A stretch of 33,055 nt of DNA from positions 1-33,055 of the forward strand of contig JAQBZW010000007.1 of NCBI GenBank assembly GCA_027622315.1. Reading direction: 5' to 3'. The translations under genes were made by a program, and so were the position numbers. Source of the DNA: Chloroflexota bacterium (lineage in GTDB: Bacteria > Chloroflexota > Dehalococcoidia > UBA2979). Shown here one piece after another: positions 26,218 through 33,055 of the stretch. Below the pieces are notes generated by a model. It had not been told where the DNA came from. It searched no databases and worked only from the letters and a program-made list of their open reading frames with translations. Position 1 is the stretch's first letter, and each line of letters starts with the position of its first letter.

Positions 26218-27396
26218 TCACTCCTGCCTCGTCGTCGCGCGCGGGGTGGGGTGCGCTGCGTACTCGGCGAGGGGCTCACGGACTCGAACGTAATGCATGG
26301 CCCCGACTTCGCGGACGAGGCCCTTCAATTCCAGCATGGCGAGCGTACCGGAGACGGTGGCTGCCGCCAAACCGCTGCGGCGGGCCACATCGTCGACGTG
26401 CCGCGGTTCACGACTGAGCGCGCCCATCAACGCGCGCTCGCGATCGTTCTCCGGCGGCGCCGCTCGGCCGAAGTCGAGCTGCGCCCCGATCATCGTCAGG
26501 TTGAGCGCTTCGAGTATGTCCTCCGCACCGGTGACCGGCGCCGCGCCGTCGCGCAAGAGCGCAAGCGGACCGCGCGACTGGGGGGAGAAGATCGAACCGG
26601 GGACGACAAACACGTCGCGTCCCTGCTCGAGCGCGAACTTCGCCGTGATCATCGCGCCGGAGGTGTGATCGCCCTCTACCACCAGCGTCCCGAGCGTGAG
26701 CCCGGAGAGAATGCGATTGCGCCGCGGGAAGAACTCGGCCCGCGGTTTCGTGCCGAGCGGGTAGTCGCTGATCAGGGCGCCGCGCTCCACGATCTCGTCC
26801 GCGAGACGCCGATTCTCCGGCGGATAGACGGTGTCGAGCCCGCTCGCGAACACGGCGACCGTGCGACCGCCGGCCTCGAGCGCCGCGCGGTGCGCAATCG
26901 TATCGACGCCGCGGGCGAGTCCCGACACGACCGTCACGCGGTTGGCGGCGAGGCCGCGCGCGAGCTCGCCGGTGGCCTGTCGCCCGTACGCGGTGGCGCG
27001 GCGCGTGCCCACGATCGCCACGCTCCACTCGTCGTCCGCCGTCCACGTGCCGCGGACGTACAGCACGGGCGGGGCGTCATCGATCGCGCGCAGGCGCTCG
27101 GGGTACTCCGGTGCCGGGCGTGCGAGCGCGCGGATGCCGGCGCGCTCCAGTCGCTCCAGCTCGGCGAACGGATCGCAATCGGCGCGCGCCTGGACGACGG
27201 CGCCGGCTGAGCGCTCATCGAGCCCGGCGGCCGTGAGCTCGCCGCGCGTGGCGGTCCAGGCGTCCGCGAGCGCGGGGAACGCCCGCTCGAGAATCGCGAA
27301 ACGCACGCTGCCGAGCCGGTGCACGCGATGGAGCGCGACCCGATAGGCGAGATCGTCGCTCGCCGGGAGTGGGGGCGGCGGGGCACAACCGGGCAT
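26218..27396 (-). CDS. dprA: DNA-processing protein DprA
   Basis: A 392-aa protein that binds incoming single-stranded DNA and loads RecA in natural transformation. An N-terminal SAM/HhH-like region (15-85) precedes the extended Rossmann domain (about 95-310), with [43 protein letters not shown] and the key [21 protein letters not shown], then [25 protein letters not shown]-terminal winged helix (about 325-380) matches DprA_WH. The ATG is at 27396. No other competence genes are in this window, and dprA is kept in many non-transformable bacteria, so its presence alone does not show competence. It begins a set with topA 9 nt downstream. Confidence 0.95.
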   Translation of the reverse strand: MPGCAPPPPLPASDDLAYRVALHRVHRLGSVRFAILERAFPALADAWTATRGELTAAGLDERSAGAVVQARADCDPFAELERLERAGIRALARPAPEYPERLRAIDDAPPVLYVRGTWTADDEWSVAIVGTRRATAYGRQATGELARGLAANRVTVVSGLARGVDTIAHRAALEAGGRTVAVFASGLDTVYPPENRRLADEIVERGALISDYPLGTKPRAEFFPRRNRILSGLTLGTLVVEGDHTSGAMITAKFALEQGRDVFVVPGSIFSPQSRGPLALLRDGAAPVTGAEDILEALNLTMIGAQLDFGRAAPPENDRERALMGALSREPRHVDDVARRSGLAAATVSGTLAMLELKGLVREVGAMHYVRVREPLAEYAAHPTPRATTRQE

Positions 27397-27442
27397 GACG
27401 CGCAGGCTAAGCGGGTGCGGATCACGACAGCGGCGTTGCGTG

Positions 27443-27459
27443 CCCGCAAAATCGGCGGG
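27443..27459 (-). terminator. Weak hairpin between the CBS transporter gene and dprA
   Basis: A 5-bp stem (CCCGC/GCGGG) with a 7-nt loop lies about 55 nt past the transporter stop. On the minus strand the loop contains four T's but none follow the stem. The 117-bp gap (27397-27513) shows no gene or convincing promoter. It may mark a transcript break in the long minus-strand run. Confidence 0.3.
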
Positions 27460-27513
27460 ATTGACCCGAGATCCTGCCGGTATGACGCGAGCCGCCGCCG
27501 GCCGGGCGAACCC

Positions 27514-28836
27514 TCAGCGCGCCGGCGAGGCCTCGGGCTCTCCGCTCGGCTCGTCGACGCCGTCGCTCGCGCGCGTGCGCGTGACGCGCACCTTCTTGAT
27601 GCGCCGGCCGAGGATCGAGAGCACGCGCAATGAGAGCGCCTCGTCGGGCTCACGGTCCTGTTCGTCCGTCGTCATGACCTCATCGCCGGGCATGGCGAGC
27701 CGGCCGAGCAGCGTGACCACGAGGCCGCCCACGGTGTCGAAGTCTTCGGAGTCGATGTCGGTGCCGAACAGGTCGTTGAGCTCGTCGATCGTGAGCCGCG
27801 CGTCCACGATTGCTTCGTCCGGCGACGTCTGTTGCACGTCGACCTCATCGACGTCGTACTCGTCGCTGATCTCGCCCACGATCTCTTCGAGCAGATCCTC
27901 GACCGTGACCACGCCAGCCGTGCCGCCGTACTCGTCAACGGCGATCGCCATATGCACCTGGTCGCGGCGCATGTCTGCGAGCAGTTCGTTCGCGCGCTTC
28001 GTTTCCGGCACGAAGTACGGCGGTCGCGCGATCTCCCTGAGGCTGGGCCGCACGTCGCCGGTGCGCAGGAACGCGAGCAGATCCTTCGCGTAGATCACGC
28101 CGACGATGCGGTCGAGCGACTCCTCATACAGCGGGATGCGGCTGAAGCCGGAGTCGGTGATCACCCGCATCACGTCTCCCACCGACGCGTCGACGGAGAC
28201 GGCGGTGAGGTCGGTGCGCGGCGTCATCAGTTCGCGCACGGTCTGTTCCGACATGTCGAGTACGCCGCGCATCATCCGCCGCTCTTCGGCGAGCGCGGTG
28301 TCGTCGCTCTCCAGCTCGAGCAACGCGGAGAGCTCCTCGCTCGGATCGCTGTCTTCGTTGGCGGAGCGCCCCATCAGCCGCAGGATCAGCTCCGCGGGGA
28401 GGTGGGCGAACCAGGCGAGGGGAGTAAAGAAGTACTGGAGGAAGCCGATCGGGCGGCCGAGGCGGCTGCCCCATCGCTCCGGCTCGAGCATCACGATCGC
28501 GCGCGTGGTCTGGCGCATCACGCTCACGGTGATTGCGGCCACCACGGCGATGCCGAGGCCCGCCAGCGGGTTCATCGCACGTCCGTCGAGCACGATGAAC
28601 GCGAGCGCGAGCGTGCCGGCCACGCTCACTGCACTCGACCCGACGCTCAGGTTGCGCAGGACGCGCTCGCGGTGATGCACATATCGGCGGAGCAGCATCG
28701 ACAGCCCGCTGGCGGACCCGTTGCGCATGCGCGCGCGACTGATCGCGGTCACGCCCGCCTCGGCGGCGGCGATCAGCACCAGCAGCACCGCGGTGAGCAG
28801 CAGAATGAGCAGCGCAATGATCGTCGAGAAGTCCAA
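27514..28836 (-). CDS. DUF21/CBS-domain transporter (CNNM/CorC family)
   Basis: A 440-aa membrane protein. The DUF21 (CNNM) transmembrane domain covers about 1-165, with hydrophobic segments near 5-27, 68-86, 92-108 and 140-155. Two CBS domains cover about 190-325 ([13 protein letters not shown] ... [23 protein letters not shown] and a second ending [23 protein letters not shown]). A CorC/HlyC associated domain (about 335-430) includes the expected GxL..ID.LN and TVGGLV motifs. The family is linked to magnesium or cobalt export and was once called haemolysin-like. The only in-frame start after the glmU stop is TTG at 28836; a later ATG would remove the first membrane segment. It is 24 nt after glmU and probably shares its transcript. 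Confidence 0.9.
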   Translation of the reverse strand: MDFSTIIALLILLLTAVLLVLIAAAEAGVTAISRARMRNGSASGLSMLLRRYVHHRERVLRNLSVGSSAVSVAGTLALAFIVLDGRAMNPLAGLGIAVVAAITVSVMRQTTRAIVMLEPERWGSRLGRPIGFLQYFFTPLAWFAHLPAELILRLMGRSANEDSDPSEELSALLELESDDTALAEERRMMRGVLDMSEQTVRELMTPRTDLTAVSVDASVGDVMRVITDSGFSRIPLYEESLDRIVGVIYAKDLLAFLRTGDVRPSLREIARPPYFVPETKRANELLADMRRDQVHMAIAVDEYGGTAGVVTVEDLLEEIVGEISDEYDVDEVDVQQTSPDEAIVDARLTIDELNDLFGTDIDSEDFDTVGGLVVTLLGRLAMPGDEVMTTDEQDREPDEALSLRVLSILGRRIKKVRVTRTRASDGVDEPSGEPEASPAR

Positions 28837-28860
28837 GGTCGCGTCGGCCCGGTCGGGGGA

Positions 28861-30285
28861 TTAGTCCCGGGCCGCAGGCCCCCCTTCTGGCGGGTGTTCC
28901 CGCGCCGGCATGCCCATGACCAGGGCGCCGGCGGGCACATCACGCGTCACGACCGCCCCCGCGGCCGTGCGAGCGCCCGCCCCAATCTCGACCGGCGCCA
29001 CGAGCACCGAGTCGCTGCCGATGAATGCACCGTCGCCGATCCGCGTGCGGTGCTTGGTCTCGCCGTCGTAGTTGGCCGTGATCGCGCCCGCACCCACGTT
29101 CACGCCGATGCCCACATCCGCGTCGCCGATGTATGAGAAGTGGCCGACCGCGGTACGCGCGCCGATGCGCGAGGCCTTCACTTCCGCGTAGTTGCCGAGG
29201 TGCACATCGTGCTCGAGCGTCGATCCCGGCCGCACATGGCAGTAGGGACCAACGGTGACGCCCTCCGCCAACGTCGAACCCTCGAGCGTGGAGCCACCGA
29301 TCTCGCAGCGATCGCCGATCGTCATGTCGCGGAGCACGGCGTTCGGCCCGATTCGACAGCCGCTGCCGATGCGGGTCTCGCCGATCAGGTGGCATCCCGG
29401 GAAGACGGTCGTATCCGGCGCGATCTGGACTCCTGCGTCGATGTATGTGGCGGCGGGATCGACCAGCGTCACGCCCGATTCCATGAGCGCACGACGGATG
29501 CGATCGCGCATCGCCTGCTCGACCTTTGCCAGCTCGACGCGCGTGTTGACCTGCTGAACCTCGATCGCCTCCTGAACCTGGTAGGGGTGCACACCCCCGT
29601 CACGCACGGCGGCGCCGATCAGGTCGGTGAGATAGCGCTCTCCACTCGCCCCAGGCGTGAGCGCGGCGAGCGCCGGCCAGAGCCACGCAGCTTCCGCCGC
29701 GTACAGGCCACCGTTCACCTCGGGTTCGCCACGGGTCGCGGCGTCGGCGTCCTGTTCCTCGACGATGCCGTCGACGCGACCGTTGCGCCGCACCACGCGT
29801 CCGTAACCGGTGGGATCGTCCAGGTAGGCGGTGAGGAAGCTCAGCACGGCGCCGCTGCCCAGGTGCCGCTCACTCATCTCGCGCAGCGTGCGCACGGAGA
29901 GCAGCGGCAGGTCGGCGTTGAGGATGAGCACATGCGAGGATTCGCCGGCCGCATCCCGCGCGGCGAGTGCCGCGTGCCCGGTGCCGAGCGGTTGATCCTG
30001 GACGGCGATGCGAATGTCGCGCCCGACCGCGTCCGCGATCTGGTCGCGGGCGTCGCCCGCGACGACGACGATGTGCCCGAAGCCGGCCGCATGGAGAGTG
30101 TTCGTTACCAGTCGCACCATCGGGATGCCGGCCACGGGATGGAGGACCTTCGGCAGCGCGGAACGCATGCGCGTGCCACGGCCGGCGGCAAGCACCACGG
30201 CTGCCCAGCCGTCGAAGGGCCGGGCGGCACCTGCCGCCTCGCCGCTCGTATGGGCATTGGGACTGTGGGAGGGGGAGGCGCTCAT
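28861..30285 (-). CDS. glmU: Bifunctional GlcNAc-1-P uridyltransferase / GlcN-1-P acetyltransferase
   Basis: A 474-aa GlmU that acetylates glucosamine-1-phosphate and then makes UDP-GlcNAc, the precursor of peptidoglycan. The N-terminal pyrophosphorylase has the signature LAAGRGTRMRSALPKVLHP, then GTGHAALAAR and NADLPLL. From about 270 a left-handed beta-helix of hexapeptide repeats follows, with GNYAEVKASRIG, HFSYIGDADVG, GAITANYDGETKHRTRIGDGAFIGS. The extra N-terminal 20 residues (Ser/Pro/Ala-rich) are not conserved. I prefer the ATG at 30285: a TATTGT -10 box ends 7 nt before it, so the message would be leaderless; an upstream ATG at 30315 would lie ahead of that promoter. glmS lies at the other end of the same collinear run. 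Confidence 0.95.
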   Translation of the reverse strand: MSASPSHSPNAHTSGEAAGAARPFDGWAAVVLAAGRGTRMRSALPKVLHPVAGIPMVRLVTNTLHAAGFGHIVVVAGDARDQIADAVGRDIRIAVQDQPLGTGHAALAARDAAGESSHVLILNADLPLLSVRTLREMSERHLGSGAVLSFLTAYLDDPTGYGRVVRRNGRVDGIVEEQDADAATRGEPEVNGGLYAAEAAWLWPALAALTPGASGERYLTDLIGAAVRDGGVHPYQVQEAIEVQQVNTRVELAKVEQAMRDRIRRALMESGVTLVDPAATYIDAGVQIAPDTTVFPGCHLIGETRIGSGCRIGPNAVLRDMTIGDRCEIGGSTLEGSTLAEGVTVGPYCHVRPGSTLEHDVHLGNYAEVKASRIGARTAVGHFSYIGDADVGIGVNVGAGAITANYDGETKHRTRIGDGAFIGSDSVLVAPVEIGAGARTAAGAVVTRDVPAGALVMGMPAREHPPEGGPAARD

Positions 30286-30292
30286 CGCAGGC

Positions 30293-30323
30293 ACAATACG
30301 GGCGCAGCGAACCAAGCGGGCAA
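30293..30323 (-). promoter_or_regulatory. Promoter of glmU (leaderless)
   Basis: On the minus strand TTGCCC (30323-30318) and TATTGT (30298-30293) are 19 nt apart. The -10 ends 7 nt before the ATG at 30285, so the mRNA should start at or beside the start codon. The spacing is longer than ideal. Confidence 0.45.
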
Positions 30324-30406
30324 CGAGCCGAAGGAATGGTCGCTGTCGATGATCGTTACCTCGCGCCAGTCGCTCACGACGGGGCGGCGTGCGTGAGCCG
30401 CGAAAA

Positions 30407-30436
30407 TTGACCGGCAGATCGGCCCCATTCTACACT
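30407..30436 (+). promoter_or_regulatory. Promoter of alaS
   Basis: TTGACC at 30407-30412 and TACACT at 30431-30436 are 18 nt apart and match the consensus well, in otherwise GC-rich DNA. Transcription would start near 30443, giving a leader of about 56 nt. I see no T-box or attenuator in so short a leader. This promoter and that of glmU do not overlap, being about 85 bp apart. Confidence 0.65.
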
Positions 30437-30498
30437 CCGCCCACGCCGCGACTCCAGCCGAACGACGACCCGGGCGACCCAGACAAGGACGACGACGC

Positions 30499-33055
30499 GT
30501 GACAGTCGACGAGCTGCGCCGCGCGTTCCTGGACTTCTTCGAGGCCCGCGGTCACCGCCGCATCCCCTCCTCGTCGCTGATTCCGCACGGCGATCCCACG
30601 CTGCTGTTCACCACGGCGGGCATGGTGCAGTTCAAGCCGTACTTCATGGGGCTCGAAGAGCCGCCGGCTTCCCGCCTCACCTCCATTCAACGCTGCTTCC
30701 GGACGGTCGACGTCGAGAACATCGGCGACGAGAGCCACCTCACGCTGTTCGAAATGCTGGGCAACTTCTCGGTGGGCGACTATTTCAAGCCGGAGGCGAT
30801 CGCCTGGGCGTGGGAGTTCCTGACGGGCGTGCTCGGGATCGATCGGGATCGGCTGTGGGCAACCGTGTACACAGACGACGATGAGGCGTTCGCGCTCTGG
30901 GAAGGCCAGGGCGTGCCCGTCGAGCGCATCCTCCGCTACAGCGCGGAGCAGGGGAACTGGTGGGGCCCTCCGGGCGACAGCGGGCCGTGCGGACCGTGCT
31001 CCGAGGTGCACTTCGACTGGGGCGAAACCGCGGGTTGCCCGCGCTGCGCCGACGGCTCGTGCCATCCGGATGTCGGCTGCGGCCGCTTCCTCGAGATCTG
31101 GAACCTCGTCTTCATGACGTACTACCAGGACGAGTCCGGCGAGCGCACGCCGCTGCCTGCGGCCAACATCGATACCGGCGCCGGGCTGGAGCGTGTGCAC
31201 TCCGTGATCGCCGGCGCCCGCAGCGTGTACGAGACTGGCGAGCTCCACGAGATCGTGGCGCGCGCGGAGAGCGTGACCGGCCGCCGCTACGACCCCGAAG
31301 AGAGCTACGAGGTCGCGCGGGCGCTGCGTTCGATCGCCGAGCACTCGCGGGCGATCGCCTTCCTCGTCACCGATGGCGTGCTGCCGAGCAACGACGGCCG
31401 CGGCTACGTGCTTCGGCGCGTGCTGCGCCGCGCGGTGTACTTCGGCCATCGCATTGGCATGCGCGAACCGTTCCTCGAACGGACCGTCGATGCCGCCATC
31501 GACGCCTCATTGCTCGCGAACCCGGAGATCGGCGCGCAACGCGACTTCATCCGCCGCGTGGCGGTGGTCGAAGAGGCTCGCTTCCAGGCCACGCTCACCC
31601 GCGGGCTGGAGCTGCTGGAGGCGGTGATCGGACGCGAAAGCGGTTCGCAGTTGATCCCAGGGCGCGAGATGTTCGTGCTCTACGACACGCACGGCCTGCC
31701 GCCGGAGCTCACGCGTGAAGTCGCCTCGTCGCGCGGGTTCAGCGTGGACGAGGAGGGCTTCGAGCGCGAAATGGCCGCGCAGCGTGAGCGCTCGCGCGGG
31801 CACTCCGAGTTCGGCGACGCCGGCGACGACGAGCGAGCGCTCCGTTACGCGGCGCTCGGCATCGAGTCGCGCTTCACCGGCTACGAGACGCTGACCGCGC
31901 GCTCACAGGTCTCGCACCTCGCCGTCGACGGCCGCCCGCTGGAGCGCCTCGAGGCCGGGGCGGAGGGCGAGCTCGTGCTCGCCGAGACGAGCTGTTACCC
32001 CGAGGGCGGCGGGCAGGTGGGCGACCACGGCGAGATCGTGACCGCGAACGGACGCTTCGCCGTGGAGGACACCCAGCGGCTCGGCGAGGCAATCGTGCAC
32101 GTCGGTCGCGTGACGGAGGGCGCGATCGCGCTCGACGATCCCGCCGAAAGTCGCGTCGACGCGGAGTGGCGAAACGGCTCCGCCCGCAACCACACCGGGA
32201 CCCACCTGCTCCACGCGGCGCTGCGCGAGGTCCTCGGCTCGCACGTGCGGCAGGCGGGCTCATACGTGGGACCGGACCGCCTGCGCTTCGACTACACCCA
32301 CCCCGAGGCGCCCACGGAGGACGAGCTGCGTGTGGTGCAGCGACTGGTCAACGGCAAGGTGCGCGAGGACATCGCCCGCGAGACGATCGTGATGTCGTAC
32401 GAGGAGGCGATGGAGCGCGGGGCGCTCGCGTTCTTTGAAGACCGATACACGAGCGAGGTCCGTGTGGTGGAGTACTGCGAGGCGCACGGCCATGGGCACG
32501 CGCACGCGCCGGGGTGCTTCAGCCGGGAGCTCTGCGGCGGCACTCATCTGCATTCGACCGGAGAGGTCGGCATGCTCCAGATCGTGAGCGATTCCAGCAT
32601 CGGCGCCGGACTGCGGCGGATCGAAGCCGTGACCGGCCCGGAGGCCGAGCGCTTCATCGAAGAGCGCCTCGACTCGCTGAACGCGCTTGCGCAGCGCTTC
32701 AAGGTGCCACCGCTGCAGGTGGCGGCGCGCGTTGAGGCGCTCGAGGGGCAGCTCACGGTGGAACGCAAGCGCGCGGAGGAGGCGGCCCGCCGCGCCTCGC
32801 TCGGCACGGCGGACGATCTCGCGTCGCAGGCGGAGGAGGTGGGTGGCACGCACCTGCTCGTCGCCCGGGTCGAGGTCGATTCCGCGGACGCGTTGCGTCC
32901 GATGGTCGACCGGCTGCGCACGACGCTCGGCAGCGCCTTCGTCGCGCTGGGCGCCGTGATCGACGGACGGCCCATGCTGATCGCCGCCGCCACCGACGAC
33001 GTGGTCGCACGCGGCCTGCGCGCCGACGAGATCGTGCGCGCGGCCGCACAGCTCA
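30499..33055 (+). CDS. alaS: Alanyl-tRNA synthetase (3' end beyond window)
   Basis: 852 codons are visible; bacterial AlaRS is usually about 870-890, so only a short C-terminal piece is missing. The class II catalytic domain starts at once (ELRRAFLDFFEARGHRRIPSSSLIP; TTAGMVQFKPYF; a Cys cluster C180, C183, C188, C194 before GRFLEIWNLVFM). The tRNA-binding helices include the EHSRAIAFLVTDGVLPSNDGRGYVLRR-type block. The editing domain has PEGGGQVGD and zinc ligands H565 and H569 (HTGTH) with C679 and H683 (CGGTH). Just before CGGTH is an insertion (660-673) of Cys, four His, Gly and Ala, not normal for the family. The DHHA1-type C-Ala domain begins but is cut. The GTG at 30499 has AAGGA about 9 nt upstream. 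Confidence 0.96.
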   Translation, partial: MTVDELRRAFLDFFEARGHRRIPSSSLIPHGDPTLLFTTAGMVQFKPYFMGLEEPPASRLTSIQRCFRTVDVENIGDESHLTLFEMLGNFSVGDYFKPEAIAWAWEFLTGVLGIDRDRLWATVYTDDDEAFALWEGQGVPVERILRYSAEQGNWWGPPGDSGPCGPCSEVHFDWGETAGCPRCADGSCHPDVGCGRFLEIWNLVFMTYYQDESGERTPLPAANIDTGAGLERVHSVIAGARSVYETGELHEIVARAESVTGRRYDPEESYEVARALRSIAEHSRAIAFLVTDGVLPSNDGRGYVLRRVLRRAVYFGHRIGMREPFLERTVDAAIDASLLANPEIGAQRDFIRRVAVVEEARFQATLTRGLELLEAVIGRESGSQLIPGREMFVLYDTHGLPPELTREVASSRGFSVDEEGFEREMAAQRERSRGHSEFGDAGDDERALRYAALGIESRFTGYETLTARSQVSHLAVDGRPLERLEAGAEGELVLAETSCYPEGGGQVGDHGEIVTANGRFAVEDTQRLGEAIVHVGRVTEGAIALDDPAESRVDAEWRNGSARNHTGTHLLHAALREVLGSHVRQAGSYVGPDRLRFDYTHPEAPTEDELRVVQRLVNGKVREDIARETIVMSYEEAMERGALAFFEDRYTSEVRVVEYCEAHGHGHAHAPGCFSRELCGGTHLHSTGEVGMLQIVSDSSIGAGLRRIEAVTGPEAERFIEERLDSLNALAQRFKVPPLQVAARVEALEGQLTVERKRAEEAARRASLGTADDLASQAEEVGGTHLLVARVEVDSADALRPMVDRLRTTLGSAFVALGAVIDGRPMLIAAATDDVVARGLRADEIVRAAAQL

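Noticed and set aside
30336-30410. A 24-codon plus-strand frame upstream of alaS
   Set aside because: It could be taken for a leader peptide, but it ends on top of the alaS -35 box, so it is upstream of the transcript; it has no alanine run and no attenuator follows.

Overview
The window is about 68-70% G+C by eye. It is almost entirely housekeeping genes, densely packed and joined by many 4-bp start/stop overlaps. I see no rRNA, tRNA, CRISPR array, insertion sequence or prophage. Several traits suggest a Chloroflexota bacterium, perhaps a high-GC Dehalococcoidia-like or Thermomicrobia-like lineage: dnaG overlapping rpoD; a long spacer between regions 1.2 and 2.1 of the primary sigma factor; an extra segment after the DnaG TOPRIM core; a TIGR01906/DUF1461 membrane protein; SH3-CARDB membrane-anchored proteins; and promoters whose -10 box lies 6-7 nt from the start codon (leaderless mRNAs). 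This placement is inference; no marker tree was possible.

Layout. (1) Positions 49-2605: a thioredoxin-like gene and mazG on the minus strand, with a DUF1461 membrane-protein gene diverging from mazG out of a 20-bp intergenic gap. (2) 2651-6649: two hairpins, a FmdB-type zinc-ribbon gene, a strong hairpin, then dnaG-rpoD (minus). (3) 6784-9021: a minus-strand operon of two SH3-CARDB anchored proteins and a DinB-like protein. (4) 9087-13118: dgt (minus) and ppdK (plus), divergent. (5) 13128-30285: seventeen collinear minus-strand genes: glmU, CBS/DUF21 transporter, dprA, topA, a small membrane protein, xer recombinase, aroQ, Xaa-Pro peptidase, efp, xseA, xseB, formyltransferase, an unknown 105-aa gene, rluB-like, cmk, plsC, glmS. 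(6) 30499-end: alaS (plus), cut by the window edge.

How they fit together. dnaG and rpoD link replication priming and housekeeping transcription. glmU and glmS, at the two ends of the long minus-strand run, make UDP-GlcNAc for the cell envelope; no glmM is present here. dprA-topA-xer resembles the conserved Firmicutes order and concerns DNA uptake, topology and chromosome resolution. mazG, dgt, cmk and the PurN-like gene concern nucleotide pools, and efp, rluB and alaS concern translation.

Nothing here amounts to a clear new defence or mobile system. The best leads are the symmetric bidirectional leaderless promoter between mazG and the DUF1461 gene, the SH3-CARDB/SH3-CARDB/DinB-like operon, an EF-P with an altered modification loop, a His/Cys-rich insertion beside the AlaRS editing zinc site, two coupled small genes of unknown function, a GC dip inside dnaG, and a cmk gene with no normal start codon. 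No stretch over 300 bases lacks a gene. The largest gaps are the glmU-alaS gap (30286-30498) and the dgt-ppdK gap (10176-10391); both hold promoters.
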